Shown: piece after piece, positions 1 to 11,300 of the stretch
Layout of the letters: the number at the start of each line of letters is the position of its first letter
How positions within the stretch are numbered: position 1 is the first letter of the stretch
Assembly (NCBI GenBank): GCA_035048495.1
Contig: CM068549.1
Coordinates: forward strand, 11,952,000-12,015,999
Length of the DNA: 64,000 nt
From: Euptelea pleiosperma
Taxonomy: Eukaryota > Streptophyta > Magnoliopsida > Ranunculales > Eupteleaceae
Reading direction: 5' to 3'
Position numbers and translations under genes: made by a program
Notes under the pieces: model-generated
Database searches by the model: none
Seen by the model: only the letters and a program-made list of their open reading frames with translations
Told to the model about the DNA's origin: nothing

Positions 1-40
1 AGCATGATAGGCATCAGAACCTGAGGAATAGAGTCGTCAC

Positions 41-72
<32 letters not shown>

Positions 73-640
73 AAGCCTTGCCACAGCTATATGGGGTCAC
101 TTGTCAAACTCATTTCTTTCCTATTATTGTACGTATAGATGTAGGTTTAGTTTAGTCTTTTTTTTAGGAGTATGTATGTTGTTATGACTTACGTGAACAA
201 AGGATGGTGGGTTGATACCGTGGATTACCCATTTTTTCCTTAATTTCCTCCATCCCCCTTCTTTCTTCTTTCTCTCTTTCATCTTTCTTCTTGCTCCATC
301 TTTCAACTAGCAGATAAAACTTAACCATATTCACATTTGGGCATATGCACCAAAAAGGCACCTAAAGTGCAAAGGAGGGCTGGAGAAAGCAAATCCCAAA
401 TAGGAAAAGGGAGCATTTGTACAGGGTAATTGGTGGAGATTCCAAAATATGAGTTATGGTAAAAAGACATACACCAAGTAAATGCAATCAAAAGCTCCAA
501 CCAAATGAATGGGATATTTTTGTTCTTGATAAGAATTTAGTACTGTATCAAATAAAAAAAAAAGGTGAAGGGGCACCACTGTAAACAGAAAACAAGGAGA
601 AGAAATACTATGAGAGAACGATTACTAGTATAGTGTAGAT
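1..640. other. LON1 intron 6 sequence, with (ATC)n microsatellite
   Basis: No exon is recognised here. Positions 42-72 are a clean (ATC)n microsatellite. The rest is AT-rich and non-coding in all frames. By position it should be intron 6 of LON1, because the exon following 2315 is not found between 1 and 2300. Confidence 0.6.
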
Positions 641-1370
641 CATCCTAACAATTGCTTTTTTTTAGAGGATGGACTACGACAAAATCCTCACGGTTGACCA
701 TATGATTAGCAGGCAGGAGATCGTTCCTGACATGTGCTCTTTTTCCAAAGGAAGTGGAGAATCCATCAACCATTTACTTATTTGTCACAAATGAAGTTTG
801 GTGAAAGCTCTTTCGTATTTTCACCATTCCTTGGATTATGCCTAAGAGAGTGATTCTTCTTATTCTTAGTAGGGAAATTGACGCATTTGACAACCATGGC
901 TGAATTCCATGGAGAATTCTTACATCTGCCATTTGTTGGGCAATCTAAAAGGAAAAAAAAACAATGGTATCTATAAAGATAAGGTTGATTCTTTTGAGTC
1001 GGTTATAAAGAAGAACAAGGTTTTTCTACTTCCATTATTATCCATCTTTAAAGAATTTAGAGGATTTAACAATTTGAGGACTTTATCTTTATTTGGGAGG
1101 AGGCCATCTTGGGCATTCTTAGTCTCAAAGACCTTGTGGTGGTTTTGTACATTGTTTTGCCGGATTGGCCGCTCAAGAATTTTGGTCTCTACCCGGACCC
1201 GATGAAAAGAAAAATTGGATCGCTTCTTATGGCAAACCAAAAGGCTCGACTAAAAGGAATCGGGGGAGAAATTTGTGTTATATATGATGATCCTTCTGGT
1301 ATCCACATCTTTTAGTTTTAATGTGGCTTTTCCCTTATTAGACTTATCTTTGTATTTGTTCCTTGTAAAG

Positions 1371-1755
1371 TGTTAAGACCCAAACCAATACACCAAAAGC
1401 AACTAGGTGATAGAGGTGCAGGAAGTTTAAGTCTTAACCTTTAGGATCGTTAACGTTTCAGCACGCTTCCAAGGCCAACGTCCACGGTGGCCCACTTCTG
1501 AGGCGGCTTTCACTCCGGTACCCCTATTTTCTCACTTTTGTGAACGAGCCCCTGGCATTTTTTCCGGTACCCCTATTTTCTCCTTTTTTGAGCGAGCCCT
1601 AGGTAGCCCTTTCCTTAGGTTGCCCCTCCCATGACTTGAACCCATGACTTGGGGTTAGCTCTGATACCAAATGTTACGACCCAAACCAATACACCAAAAG
1701 CACCTAGGTGATAGAGGTGCGGGAAGTTTAAGTCTTAACCTTTAGGATCATAACA
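1371..1755 (-). mobile_element. TRIM (miniature LTR retrotransposon), 385 bp
   Basis: Two near-identical terminal repeats of about 85 bp (1371-1455 and 1672-1755) start with TG. The right copy ends in CA; the left copy's end has mutated to CG. They flank about 215 bp of non-coding DNA. A perfect 5-bp target duplication TAAAG is present at 1366-1370 and 1756-1760. On the minus strand the right LTR is followed after 2 nt by TGGTATCAGAGC, the initiator-tRNA-Met primer site. These are the defining features of TRIM/SMART elements, which have no coding capacity and use other elements' enzymes. It sits in the 3' UTR of the LINE remnant, inside LON1 intron 6. Confidence 0.9.
1658..1669 (-). promoter_or_regulatory. 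TRIM primer binding site (tRNA-iMet type)
   Basis: The minus strand reads TGGTATCAGAGC, complementary to the 3' end of plant initiator tRNA-Met. It lies 2 nt inside the 5' LTR of the TRIM, which fixes that element's orientation as minus. Confidence 0.85.
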
Positions 1756-1853
1756 TAAAGTTCTCCCTTTTTATTTAATAAACCAATCATTTACCTATCA
1801 AAAGAGTACTACTGTAGATAAAATTACTAACAATTTTCAGCAACATAATAAAT

Positions 1854-2266
1854 CAGTGTTTTAAAAGGCAATTGAAGCTTACGCATCAAGATCAACTCGG
1901 GTCGAGGCTTCCTCAAAACACCCCGAGGCTTTTAAATAAGTGTAAGAGCATGTGAAGAATATGCCTCGTCCACTACGGCTTTAAGAAAAGCTTATGCCTC
2001 ACACCTTTTACAACCTTTGTGTCAAAGGGGCGCACCTCACATGCGTATGCTAGTGAGGGCAATTTTAAATTGTCATAACTTAAAAAAAAATCAATTTGTC
2101 CCCTCACCCACACCCCCGAATAGATACTGTTTTATTCAATGACATTTCCTAAATTCTCTTTTTCATTAAATTTATCCCATTATTTTCTAGTATATACATT
2201 AAAAAAGGTGTGCTCCTTAAAGCCATTGAAGAGCCACATCACACGCCTCGATGTTTAAAAACATTG
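1854..2266. mobile_element. hAT-type non-autonomous element, 413 bp
   Basis: The ends are imperfect terminal inverted repeats: CAGTGTTTTAAAAGGC at the left, and CAATGTTTTTAAACATC read inward from the right. They are flanked by a perfect 8-bp target duplication, TAATAAAT, at 1846-1853 and 2267-2274. Eight-base duplications and CA-starting inverted repeats are diagnostic of the hAT superfamily. The interior has GAGGC/GCCTC-rich arms and no transposase. It lies in LON1 intron 6, about 50 bp from exon 6. Confidence 0.88.
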
Positions 2267-2314
2267 TAATAAATAAAAGTACTTGAACTGAAACACTTTG
2301 AGAAAGTAACACAC

Positions 2315-5300
2315 CTGGGTATATGTTTGAACATGATCTCTCCAGAGTGAACTAGTCTTCAAAACATCTCTCAAGGTAGCTATAACTTCAAATGATGTTG
2401 CCTTTATAACATCATCATCCTTATTAAATGGTTTATCCTGGAAAATAAACAACAAAATACTGAGCGAAACGTAAATAAAGAAATATCTCTGAACAGATAT
2501 TGAGCCCTGAAATAGAATATAGAAGCTATTAGGCCAAGTGGAGAAAAAACTAAGACAGATTACATGCCTTGAGATGATCAACTTTCACTGTAAGAGGATC
2601 CTCGTTCACCTGTACATAAGATAGTCATCAATATTGGGTTTGGAATTTTTCTGTAAGGGGCAATCTTAAGACAGGTAAGAGATGTTTTTGTCGCAGGATT
2701 TTTCATGAAAATAAATAAAATAGCAAATAAGTTAGCAAATTTTGAAGTTTTTATCATTAAGGGTCAGGCTCAGGAGCCCCTCTTTTTCTGCCCCCTCTCG
2801 GGAGTCGTGTTCTCGGCCGTGAATTCAACGAATCCAACAGTAGTTGATAGAGCTGCAAAAAGTGAAAAAAATGATGCCAGCTCAACGCTATCAACCACCA
2901 TTGGATTCACGGAATCCACGGCCAAGAACACGACTCCCGAGAGGGGTCAGAAAAAGGGGGGCTCCTGAGCCTGACCCAATTATGAATATCAAAAATCTCA
3001 TAACAATCTCACAAAATTTCTGCCAGAAAATAGATCAATCAATTTCTGGCAAGAAATACAATTCATCATGAGCACTAAAGTTGATATCATTTTACGAATC
3101 TCCGAAATGCTGCAAGCTTTTCAATATTATTGGAGATAATTTCCCAGAGGCAAAAAATGTAGGTTTTTCATCAATAATGTGCCTAAGCAGGAAATCACTT
3201 TAACAGGCCTGCTGCCTTTGAAATTCAGCTTACCATCTCTGTTATTCGTAGCCGCCTATGGCCGATAAGTACTACCTGATCCCCTTGTATACTGGTTATC
3301 TGGTTCCGCAGATTCAAGATAACATCAGTGATTCAGTATCATAAAAAGATGATCATTTCCACTATTGCATCTCAAGTAATTCGAATAAGTCAAAGTAGAG
3401 ACCATTAAATCGTAAGAGGAAAATGGGATACCTGGGCCAAGGTACCAACTTCATGAAGACGATTGTACAACTCTTTCCCTTTGAGTTCATATGTGTTCTT
3501 CTCTGTTTCTGAACCAGACGCAAGACTAGGATCAGTCCCTGGCTCATCTTTAAGAAGAAAAGCACCCGCATATGGGGCTTGTCGTTTACGGCTCTCCACT
3601 AAAGCTGCTAACAACTTAGGATCCTGCAGGAGAAAAACCAAAAGTTGCTCTGAGAATTGTCTTGAATTATATCACTAATCAAAAAAAATTGTATCTCTAC
3701 ATAAAAGTGTCGCCAGCAATAAATGAGGTCAAAAGATATTAATGGCTGCATCCTTATACAAGAAAATAGAGAAAACCATAATGAAAAAAAATAGAAAACA
3801 CGGTTTGGAATTAATGGTCATTGATGTCTAATCAAAGATATTGAAAGTCGGCATTCACCAGCAAAAGTAAGATCAAAAAGTTAAAAGAGCATATGGGTTC
3901 AATGAAATGAACAGCAACAAGAACATGAACAGTGATCACATTGATGACTGTGAGACTGTTTTTTTTATGATAAGTAAGAAGTATATTAAAAGAAATGGAA
4001 AACCCCAAAAGAACAAACAAGCAAAAGAACAAACAAGCAAAAGAAACAAAAAGATGACTGTGAGACTGTTGTGAAGAAGTATAAATATCTAAAGTGGCAA
4101 ACCAAAGATACTTTCATTGACAAATTAAAACTCATCAACCACAACTTCTTGTTAACGTCTCACTAGGAGAAGCTGAAGTATCAAAAGCTAACATCAGTTG
4201 TGGAAAAAAGTTTTGTTTTAAATATTGAGAAAACAAATATCAAATCAAGAAATATATAGCAGACCATAAACCAAAATCAACAGAGTGGACACCATGGAGA
4301 AACCCTACGCAACACAATATTTATTTATTTGAATACCTAATGAAGATTTATGAAAGAGGGCAAAACCATACCAGACTTCGGGGAAGAAATATCCCTATAA
4401 GCAATGGTTCTCTATTTCATTCAAAAAGTAGATAACGAGTGAAAAAAATTGGTCCAAGGAAATCACAAATGTTTTGATTTAACATAACACTCCTCAAGAT
4501 ATTGTGGATTAGACAATAACAAAAAAGCAAGCTAATCCACCTTAGAATTCCGTTACTAGTGATTGTAGTAAACCTTGCCACTATCCAAGACAAAGAAAAG
4601 GTGAAAACTTCTACAAAGCAGGCCAAAAGGCATTGCTGGTTAAGTTGTTTATGCACAATTAAAGTTTAAAATTTACAAATTGGCTAACTGCGCATGCTAC
4701 AGTGTCGTGAAGCCTATCTCATCTTTATCTTCTTCTTTTTTCTATTCCATTGAATTCTCTTTTCATCTTTTTATGTGATTACAAATACATTTCTATAACC
4801 ATCTTGGATTTTGCATACTAGACTACATTTGGCTTTGAACTTTGACTGTTGTCAGCTAAACTAATTCATCTTTAATTCTTAATACATATTTTGTTATATT
4901 ACATACCAGAAAATTTTCTTTTTCTTTCTGGAGGAAGATCAAAATGAATTCTTTAAGTAGGAGCAAAAAGTACATAATGAAAGTTTTTTTTTTGATAATC
5001 CGTAAATAAAAAAAAAGTTCAGCAAAAGGAATAAACAGTAGAAGAGAAAAAAACATAATGTAGATTTTGCAATACTGATATGTCATGCTCTTATTCATCC
5101 AAATCTTGAAAGGACCAAATTTTACTGTTGCAGAATTCAGTTCATAATACTTTACATTGAATACAGATAAAGTGTTTCAGGTGTCACTTGATACCAAATA
5201 GAAATGATAATGTCATTTTCATTACGGGTTTATTATTTTAACTTTTTTATTGTTCGCCCCACAAAAAAATGATTTTCATTCTTGACGATCCTGCTAATCA

Positions 5301-8300
5301 TCTGCCTAGAAACCTATCCATATGACGGACATTGCAGGCATGCCCAGGGTTTATTGTCCCTCAAAACGTCATGTCTGTGCCTGTAATGTTGACCTTGATA
5401 CCTTGATACCTTGATTTGGAATGGAGAAGCTAGTGTTACTTGATAAAGTTACATTTACCATTGAATCCTAGCGACCCCATTCCTTGTGACACACTGGGCC
5501 ATTGGATTAGAAACTTACAACAGATTCTATGGCTTTAACCTGGTTGGTGGTATGAAATAACATCCTCATGGCCTACCAATTGCTCTAGCATAAAGTTGCA
5601 TTTTGGGACTCCTCTTGATTTTTTTTTGTGTGCCCAAGAAAATCTTGTTAGCTTTTATCTAGTGCCCTGGGGACATGGTGTGTGGCAATTCTCTATGGTT
5701 CATTTATAAGGCATTATCCTTCAGTAGTCCTATGCCTAATCTGTGTAATATATGGCAGTGACAATCATTTTGTTAATTGAGAGAAGAGTCTCTGGCAAAC
5801 CCTATCCTACCAGGTCCTATATGGCAACTAAGAAAGGGATTTCGTTCAAGAAGAAAGCTCCAATTCAGAAGTCCAAAGCAATGAGCTGGCATACCTTCAC
5901 ATATATGGGCATGTAAAATCCTGGAAATAAAGGTCTATGTGGCAACGGCAATGCTAAAACCTGTCATCAAAAAACACACATAAGAAATCAATAAGGGTGA
6001 GAAAATTTGCTAATGACTCTAAGATGGTTTGGCAATCAGCTTGATTAAGACAGAGATATAGCAAAAAGGAACACAATTAAATTTCTCTAGACAATAAAAA
6101 ACGCGCAAAATCAAGAACATAAGTAACTCAGATGATAAAGACCATAACTGAAATATTGGAAAGACTGTTTTTATACATAATGAGCTATTAAATAATAACC
6201 TTCTGATTTTTCCTTCAAAAGCACAAGATAATGATCAAAAATTAATAATTTCTTGGCACAGGTTTCTTTTTAATTTTTAAATGCTCACTTTAAAAGCAAC
6301 ATCAGAAAGACTGACATGCCTTGTACAAAAGATAAACTGATGTAGAATGGGTTGCGGAACAGTTCATGGATCAATTAGAGGCAAGGAAGTCCATTCGGAA
6401 GCCTAAAAGCCCGTAATAAATGGGCCTCAAAATTCATAACTCCGAATTGGGCAACTCATATGCAAATTCAAGCTCTCGATGAGATCTATAGAACTAATAA
6501 AGTAAACTCTTTCAGCTGGATTTAAGCCAAGTAAACTCTTTCAGCTGGATTTAAGCCAAATTCCATCATTTAAGGTCAAATTGCCACCATTTTTAGTAAT
6601 TCATAATTTTAAGATACAGATGAAGGTTTTGGTCGAATTAGGATTTCTATTTTGAGTAGGTTTACTATTTCGAAAAAGTTTTAGCAGTTTTGGAGTTTTT
6701 GTTGCTTTCTATTTCTGTAGTCAGTTTGTCCTATAAAAATAGGTTGTAATTGGAGGAAATTATCAATGAAAGTTTTTATTTAGATTCTATTGTTCCGTGT
6801 TCTCCTTGTGGATTAAAGGCGGCTTTTCTTCAGTTGAAGACGGTGATCTTCTTCTTTGCACGATTTCGTGATTAACTTTACGCTTCTACTTCGTCATAAA
6901 CTTCTTCCAACTATTATGCATGATGATTACTTAACCCAAAATTGTTGACCCAATTGTTCCAAACATGCAGTAATGCCCCCACAAAAAAAACTATCATGGA
7001 AGGAACCCAGCAACAGAAAATTACGCCATAAGATTGTGCATATATGACATAAGATTGTACAAGTATGGTACAACATAAGTACACTTTTTTCTTTGGTAGT
7101 AAGCTAGGATCAAACCTGAGCTATGGGTTCAAGCCCTTGAAATGTTTGGTGTTGCCACCCGTTAGGCCAACTTTTTAATAAGAACAATAAGACAGTAACT
7201 CAAAGGTGCGAATTGCTTTTTTTTTTATGAGTATAGATTTTATTGAAGAAGAAGAGAAGGGATTCAAGAGGTCGAGATGACCTGCTCAAGGAAAAAAGCC
7301 AACACTGTAGCCAAAAGCAAAAACAAAAACAATAAGAAGACACTAGAAAATGTCTCTATGACAAATGAGGTCCCGACGGAACGAACTCCGGAAAAAACAA
7401 ACCGCGACATTCTCGGAATACTTTAGACCAAAAGAATAAGCAGCCCTTGATATTGAGAATAATATTCGCCACCAGTTCTTCCTTGCCTTCAAAGACCCGG
7501 AGATTGTGTTCCTTCCAAAAGCCCGAACATATAGCAAAAGGAGCAACCCTTGGCTTACTGTTGGCTTCGTGGCTTCCTCAGCCAATACAGGCATGAGAGA
7601 GTATTCATTGTACGAGACAGATAATAGCAGCAATCAAGCATGATGGGAGAGGTCGTTAAAGTCATTTTGATGAAGACAGAATGGCAGTTCAAAGATCCCT
7701 CAAGGTGCTCCTCCATCGCCATAAAATACACCCTCTAGAAGAGAAAGCCGAAGTGAACCAACTAGACAAAAGATGCATCAAAGATAGTGGAAGAACCCAA
7801 GCCATGCAAACTCCGCGAGAAAATTTGTCCACACGACTCTAGCCAGTTTACAATGGAGAAGGAGGTGATTAACCGATTCCCTGCTATGCTTACACATCGA
7901 ACAAAAATCGATAATAAGAACCTTTCTGGATATCAAATGGTCCACTGTCAGGATTTTATCCAAAGATGTTGTCCAGAAGAAAAGCTACTTTTGAAGGCAA
8001 TTTAGTACCCCAAACGAATGAAGCAGGGAAGCTAGCAACATGAGCCAGAGATAGTACCGAGGACCAGGAGCTAACCGAAATCTCCCATCTTTCGTCCATT
8101 TCCATATTCGCCTATCCGACTCTAAGGGATAAATGTGGCAATCCGCAATCCTGTAGGTGATTCAACAAGTGAGACACCGCTTCTATCTCCCAAAATAGTC
8201 ACAAAGTCGGGATTCTCAATAAATCAGCAAGGGGACAAGTCGGAAAAATTCGGATAAATTCGGTAAAAAAACATCTATAATTCCATAATAATAAGTCATA

Positions 8301-11300
8301 ACTCTAAGTATGATTCATCATTCATAATCAAAATTCCAAAATCGGCAAAATTAAAATCAGAAGGGGAATTTTTTTTTTTAAAAATGGGTCTCAGCCAATT
8401 AATCAGCAAAATCGGCGATTGATTCATGAATTCGAAAATTCGGAGATTTTTGGCGACTTTTTGAAAAAAATCGGAGATTTTTGTGACTAGGCACCCAATC
8501 ATTAAGACTCCTCCTCAAACCAAAATTCCAAGCCACATTATCCCCATCCCGGACTAAAAACTGCGAAATTGAACACCTCTTCATGTTTGATATGGAATAG
8601 AGCTCATGGAAATCTTCCAAAAGGGGAGCCTACCCACACCAAAGATCTTCCCAAAACTGAATTCGTTCCCCATTACCCACTTTGTAGTTAACCCCCTCCA
8701 AAAACTTATCCAGCAATTTCATGATGCCCCTCCAAACATTGTACCCATAAGGAGAGAGAACAGCTCTCAGCTCTCCCGTCCCATTCGAAGACCGTCACCC
8801 CATATTTGCCAGCCATCGCCTTCCTCCATAGACTAGAATCTTCCACCCCGAATCTCCACAACCATTTCACCAAAAGGGCAGCATTCATGGCAGGGAGACT
8901 CCTAATGCCTAATCCTCCCTGAGACTTGGGGCGGCATATGGACTCCCAGTCTCCCAGAGTCCCATTTCACTAGATGAAATTTGCTGACATCACCTTTATC
9001 ATGCCATAAGAAGTTCCTCGTGAATCTTTCTAGAGACTTCACAATGCATATGGGGATAGAGAATAGAGACATGTAATAAATGGGTAAGCATGAAAGGCAG
9101 TGTTTGAGAAACACCAACTTGCCACCCTTGGAAGATACATGGACTTCCATAGAGCCAATCTGCTATCGAATCTCTTGATCACCATATCCCAGAGAGATTT
9201 AGATCTGTAATTAGCCCCCAGGGGGAGACCCAAATAAGTAGTCGACAAACTACCCTCCAAACCTCTGTAGTCAAGGCGCGCGCCTCAGGCTCCAGGCACA
9301 AGACACACCTAAAGCGCCTTAGAAGGGTTAAGGCGAGGCACGTTTAGTAAGGCGCGCGCCTTATGCTCAAAGTGCGCGCCTCAAACCAGGCTCCAGACGC
9401 ATCAAGCCCGATCCTCTCTAAAATACTTATTTTTTTGTAAAATTTTTGTTCTTTAGCCTATTATATTAAACATCGGTATGATAGGAGAGATACAATTGAA
9501 CCTATCTCATTGAAAGACATTGATGAAAGCAATGAATGACTACTTGGGGAGATGGAAACAGAAGGTGGAGTAGCAGAAGATGAATTGGTGTTTGAGGATG
9601 ATAGCTTGACATGGAATGTTGTTGCGAGAGCTGCTGGAGTTTGTGAATCAACATCAAATACTAGATCACAATCAAGGTCAAGAGCAAGGGCTTTAATAAG
9701 GGAGCCGAAAGAGTAATAGGCCAATTCAGAGGAGATAGAAGAAGAAGAATAATATATTGAGGAGGCTGACACATTTGATGATGATGGGATGAAGCTAATA
9801 ATTATATTCTAAATAATGGCGATGTTAAAATTTTGGACATTTGCTATCTTTTATGTTTTATGGCCTAATGATTACTTATTTTGTTATTTTATGATGTTAT
9901 TTTTCTTTATTTTTTTATATTTATTATAATTTTTAATATAGCGCCTCACTTCAATCAGGCGCGTGCCTCGCCTTGCGCCTTGCACCTCAGGCGCTAGAGG
10001 TCCTAGCGCCTTGCGCCTTTAACTACCTTGCTCCAAACACCCTAGACTATCGGCCAACATGCTCGTATTATCCGTTGGACCCACCACAAATAACATGCTC
10101 TTAGCCATATTAACCAGAAGGCCCGACACCGCCTCAAACCATATGAGAAGGCCCCTCAAGAATCACATCTACATCAAGGAATTTGCAAGGAATATAAGCG
10201 TATCGTCTGCGAACTGGAGTGGGAAATAGGATAGACCCATGTGCCTATCTCAAAACCAACTAACTCCCCGACCTCCACAACTCTAAAAATCATACTTCCC
10301 AAAGCTTCCACTACTACGATGAATAAATACGGAGACAGAGGATCCCCTTTCCTAAGCCCCCTTAAACTTCGGAAGTACCCAGCCGAAGATCCATTGACTA
10401 GTATAGAGAAAGAAGCCGACGATGTACACTTCCCGATCCACAATCTCCATTTTAGGCCAAAGCCCATCCTGCCCATCATATAGTCTACGAAACTCCAATT
10501 GACATGGTCGTAAGAATTCTCCATATAAATCTTGCACACGATCCCCGACGTCCCCGCCTTACACCTAGAATCAATGCACTCATTATAAGGGCACCATCTA
10601 GAATCGGTTTGCCTTGCACGAAAGCTCCTTGCATAGGCGAAATCACAGAAGCTAAAACCCAGCAAAGCCTCGATGCCAACAATTTAGTCAGGATCTTGTA
10701 CACACTCCCCACCAAACTGATAGGACGGAAATCAGAAATGTCGTCGGTCCCATGTCTTTTCAGTATGAGAACAATGAAGGTGCTATTAGACGTATAATTC
10801 AGAAATCCTTCCTCAAAGAACTAGCCCACCACATTCATGAAATCCGCCCCCACCACATCCCAACATACCTTAAAGAAAGCCAAGGGGTAACCGTCCGACC
10901 CAGGGACTTTATCTCCTTCCAACTCAAAAATATCCTCCTTCGAAAAGGGTCTTTCCACTCAATCTCTATCGTCATCACTGATTTGGTTAAACTGGAGACC
11001 ATCCGAAAATGGTCTATACGAGGACTCGGAGTATAACTCCGAATAAAGGTCCACCACTCCCTTCCTGATACTATCATCTTCCTCCAAGACTACCCCTTTT
11101 ATCTTAAGGCGATGCAACCAATTAGCTCTCATGTGTATGTTGGCCATCTTATGGAAGAATTTGGTATTATTATCACCCTCCTTCAACCACCTGACCCTAT
11201 ATTTCTGTTTCCAACTTATCTCCTCTAGCATAATGAGGTGTTGGTATTCAGCCGTCGAATCTTGCTACGAGCATCAGCTGATAACAGAAGGGTCTCCTCC

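Larger units (their letters stand above)
665..1803 (+). mobile_element. L1-type LINE 3' remnant (zinc-binding RT tail)
   Basis: The plus strand reads as a decayed C-terminal part of a plant L1 LINE ORF2. From 668 there is the zf-RVT type signature: a DKILTVDH-like start, then spaced Cys and His residues ending near LLICH. A degenerate, stop-containing tail runs to about 1310. The downstream sequence to 1803 resembles a LINE 3' end, with an AATAAA-like motif and the CCTATCAAAA ending. A TRIM (1371-1755) is inserted in this 3' UTR. The LINE is antisense to LON1, within its intron 6. Earlier ORF2 domains are absent, as expected of a 5'-truncated insertion. Family is clear; exact ends are inferred. 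Confidence 0.65.

Noticed and set aside
42..72. Tandem ATC repeat as a CRISPR-like array
   Set aside because: Simple trinucleotide microsatellite with no spacers, and the window is plant nuclear DNA.
1..2300. Search for the next LON1 exon (HIGDF-like start)
   Set aside because: No such sequence found on the minus strand; the space is filled with LINE, TRIM and hAT DNA, so the exon must lie further left.
9461..9772. Ser-rich minus-strand ORF of 103 codons
   Set aside because: It is the antisense of the hAT transposase tail, whose plus-strand reading has recognisable family motifs.
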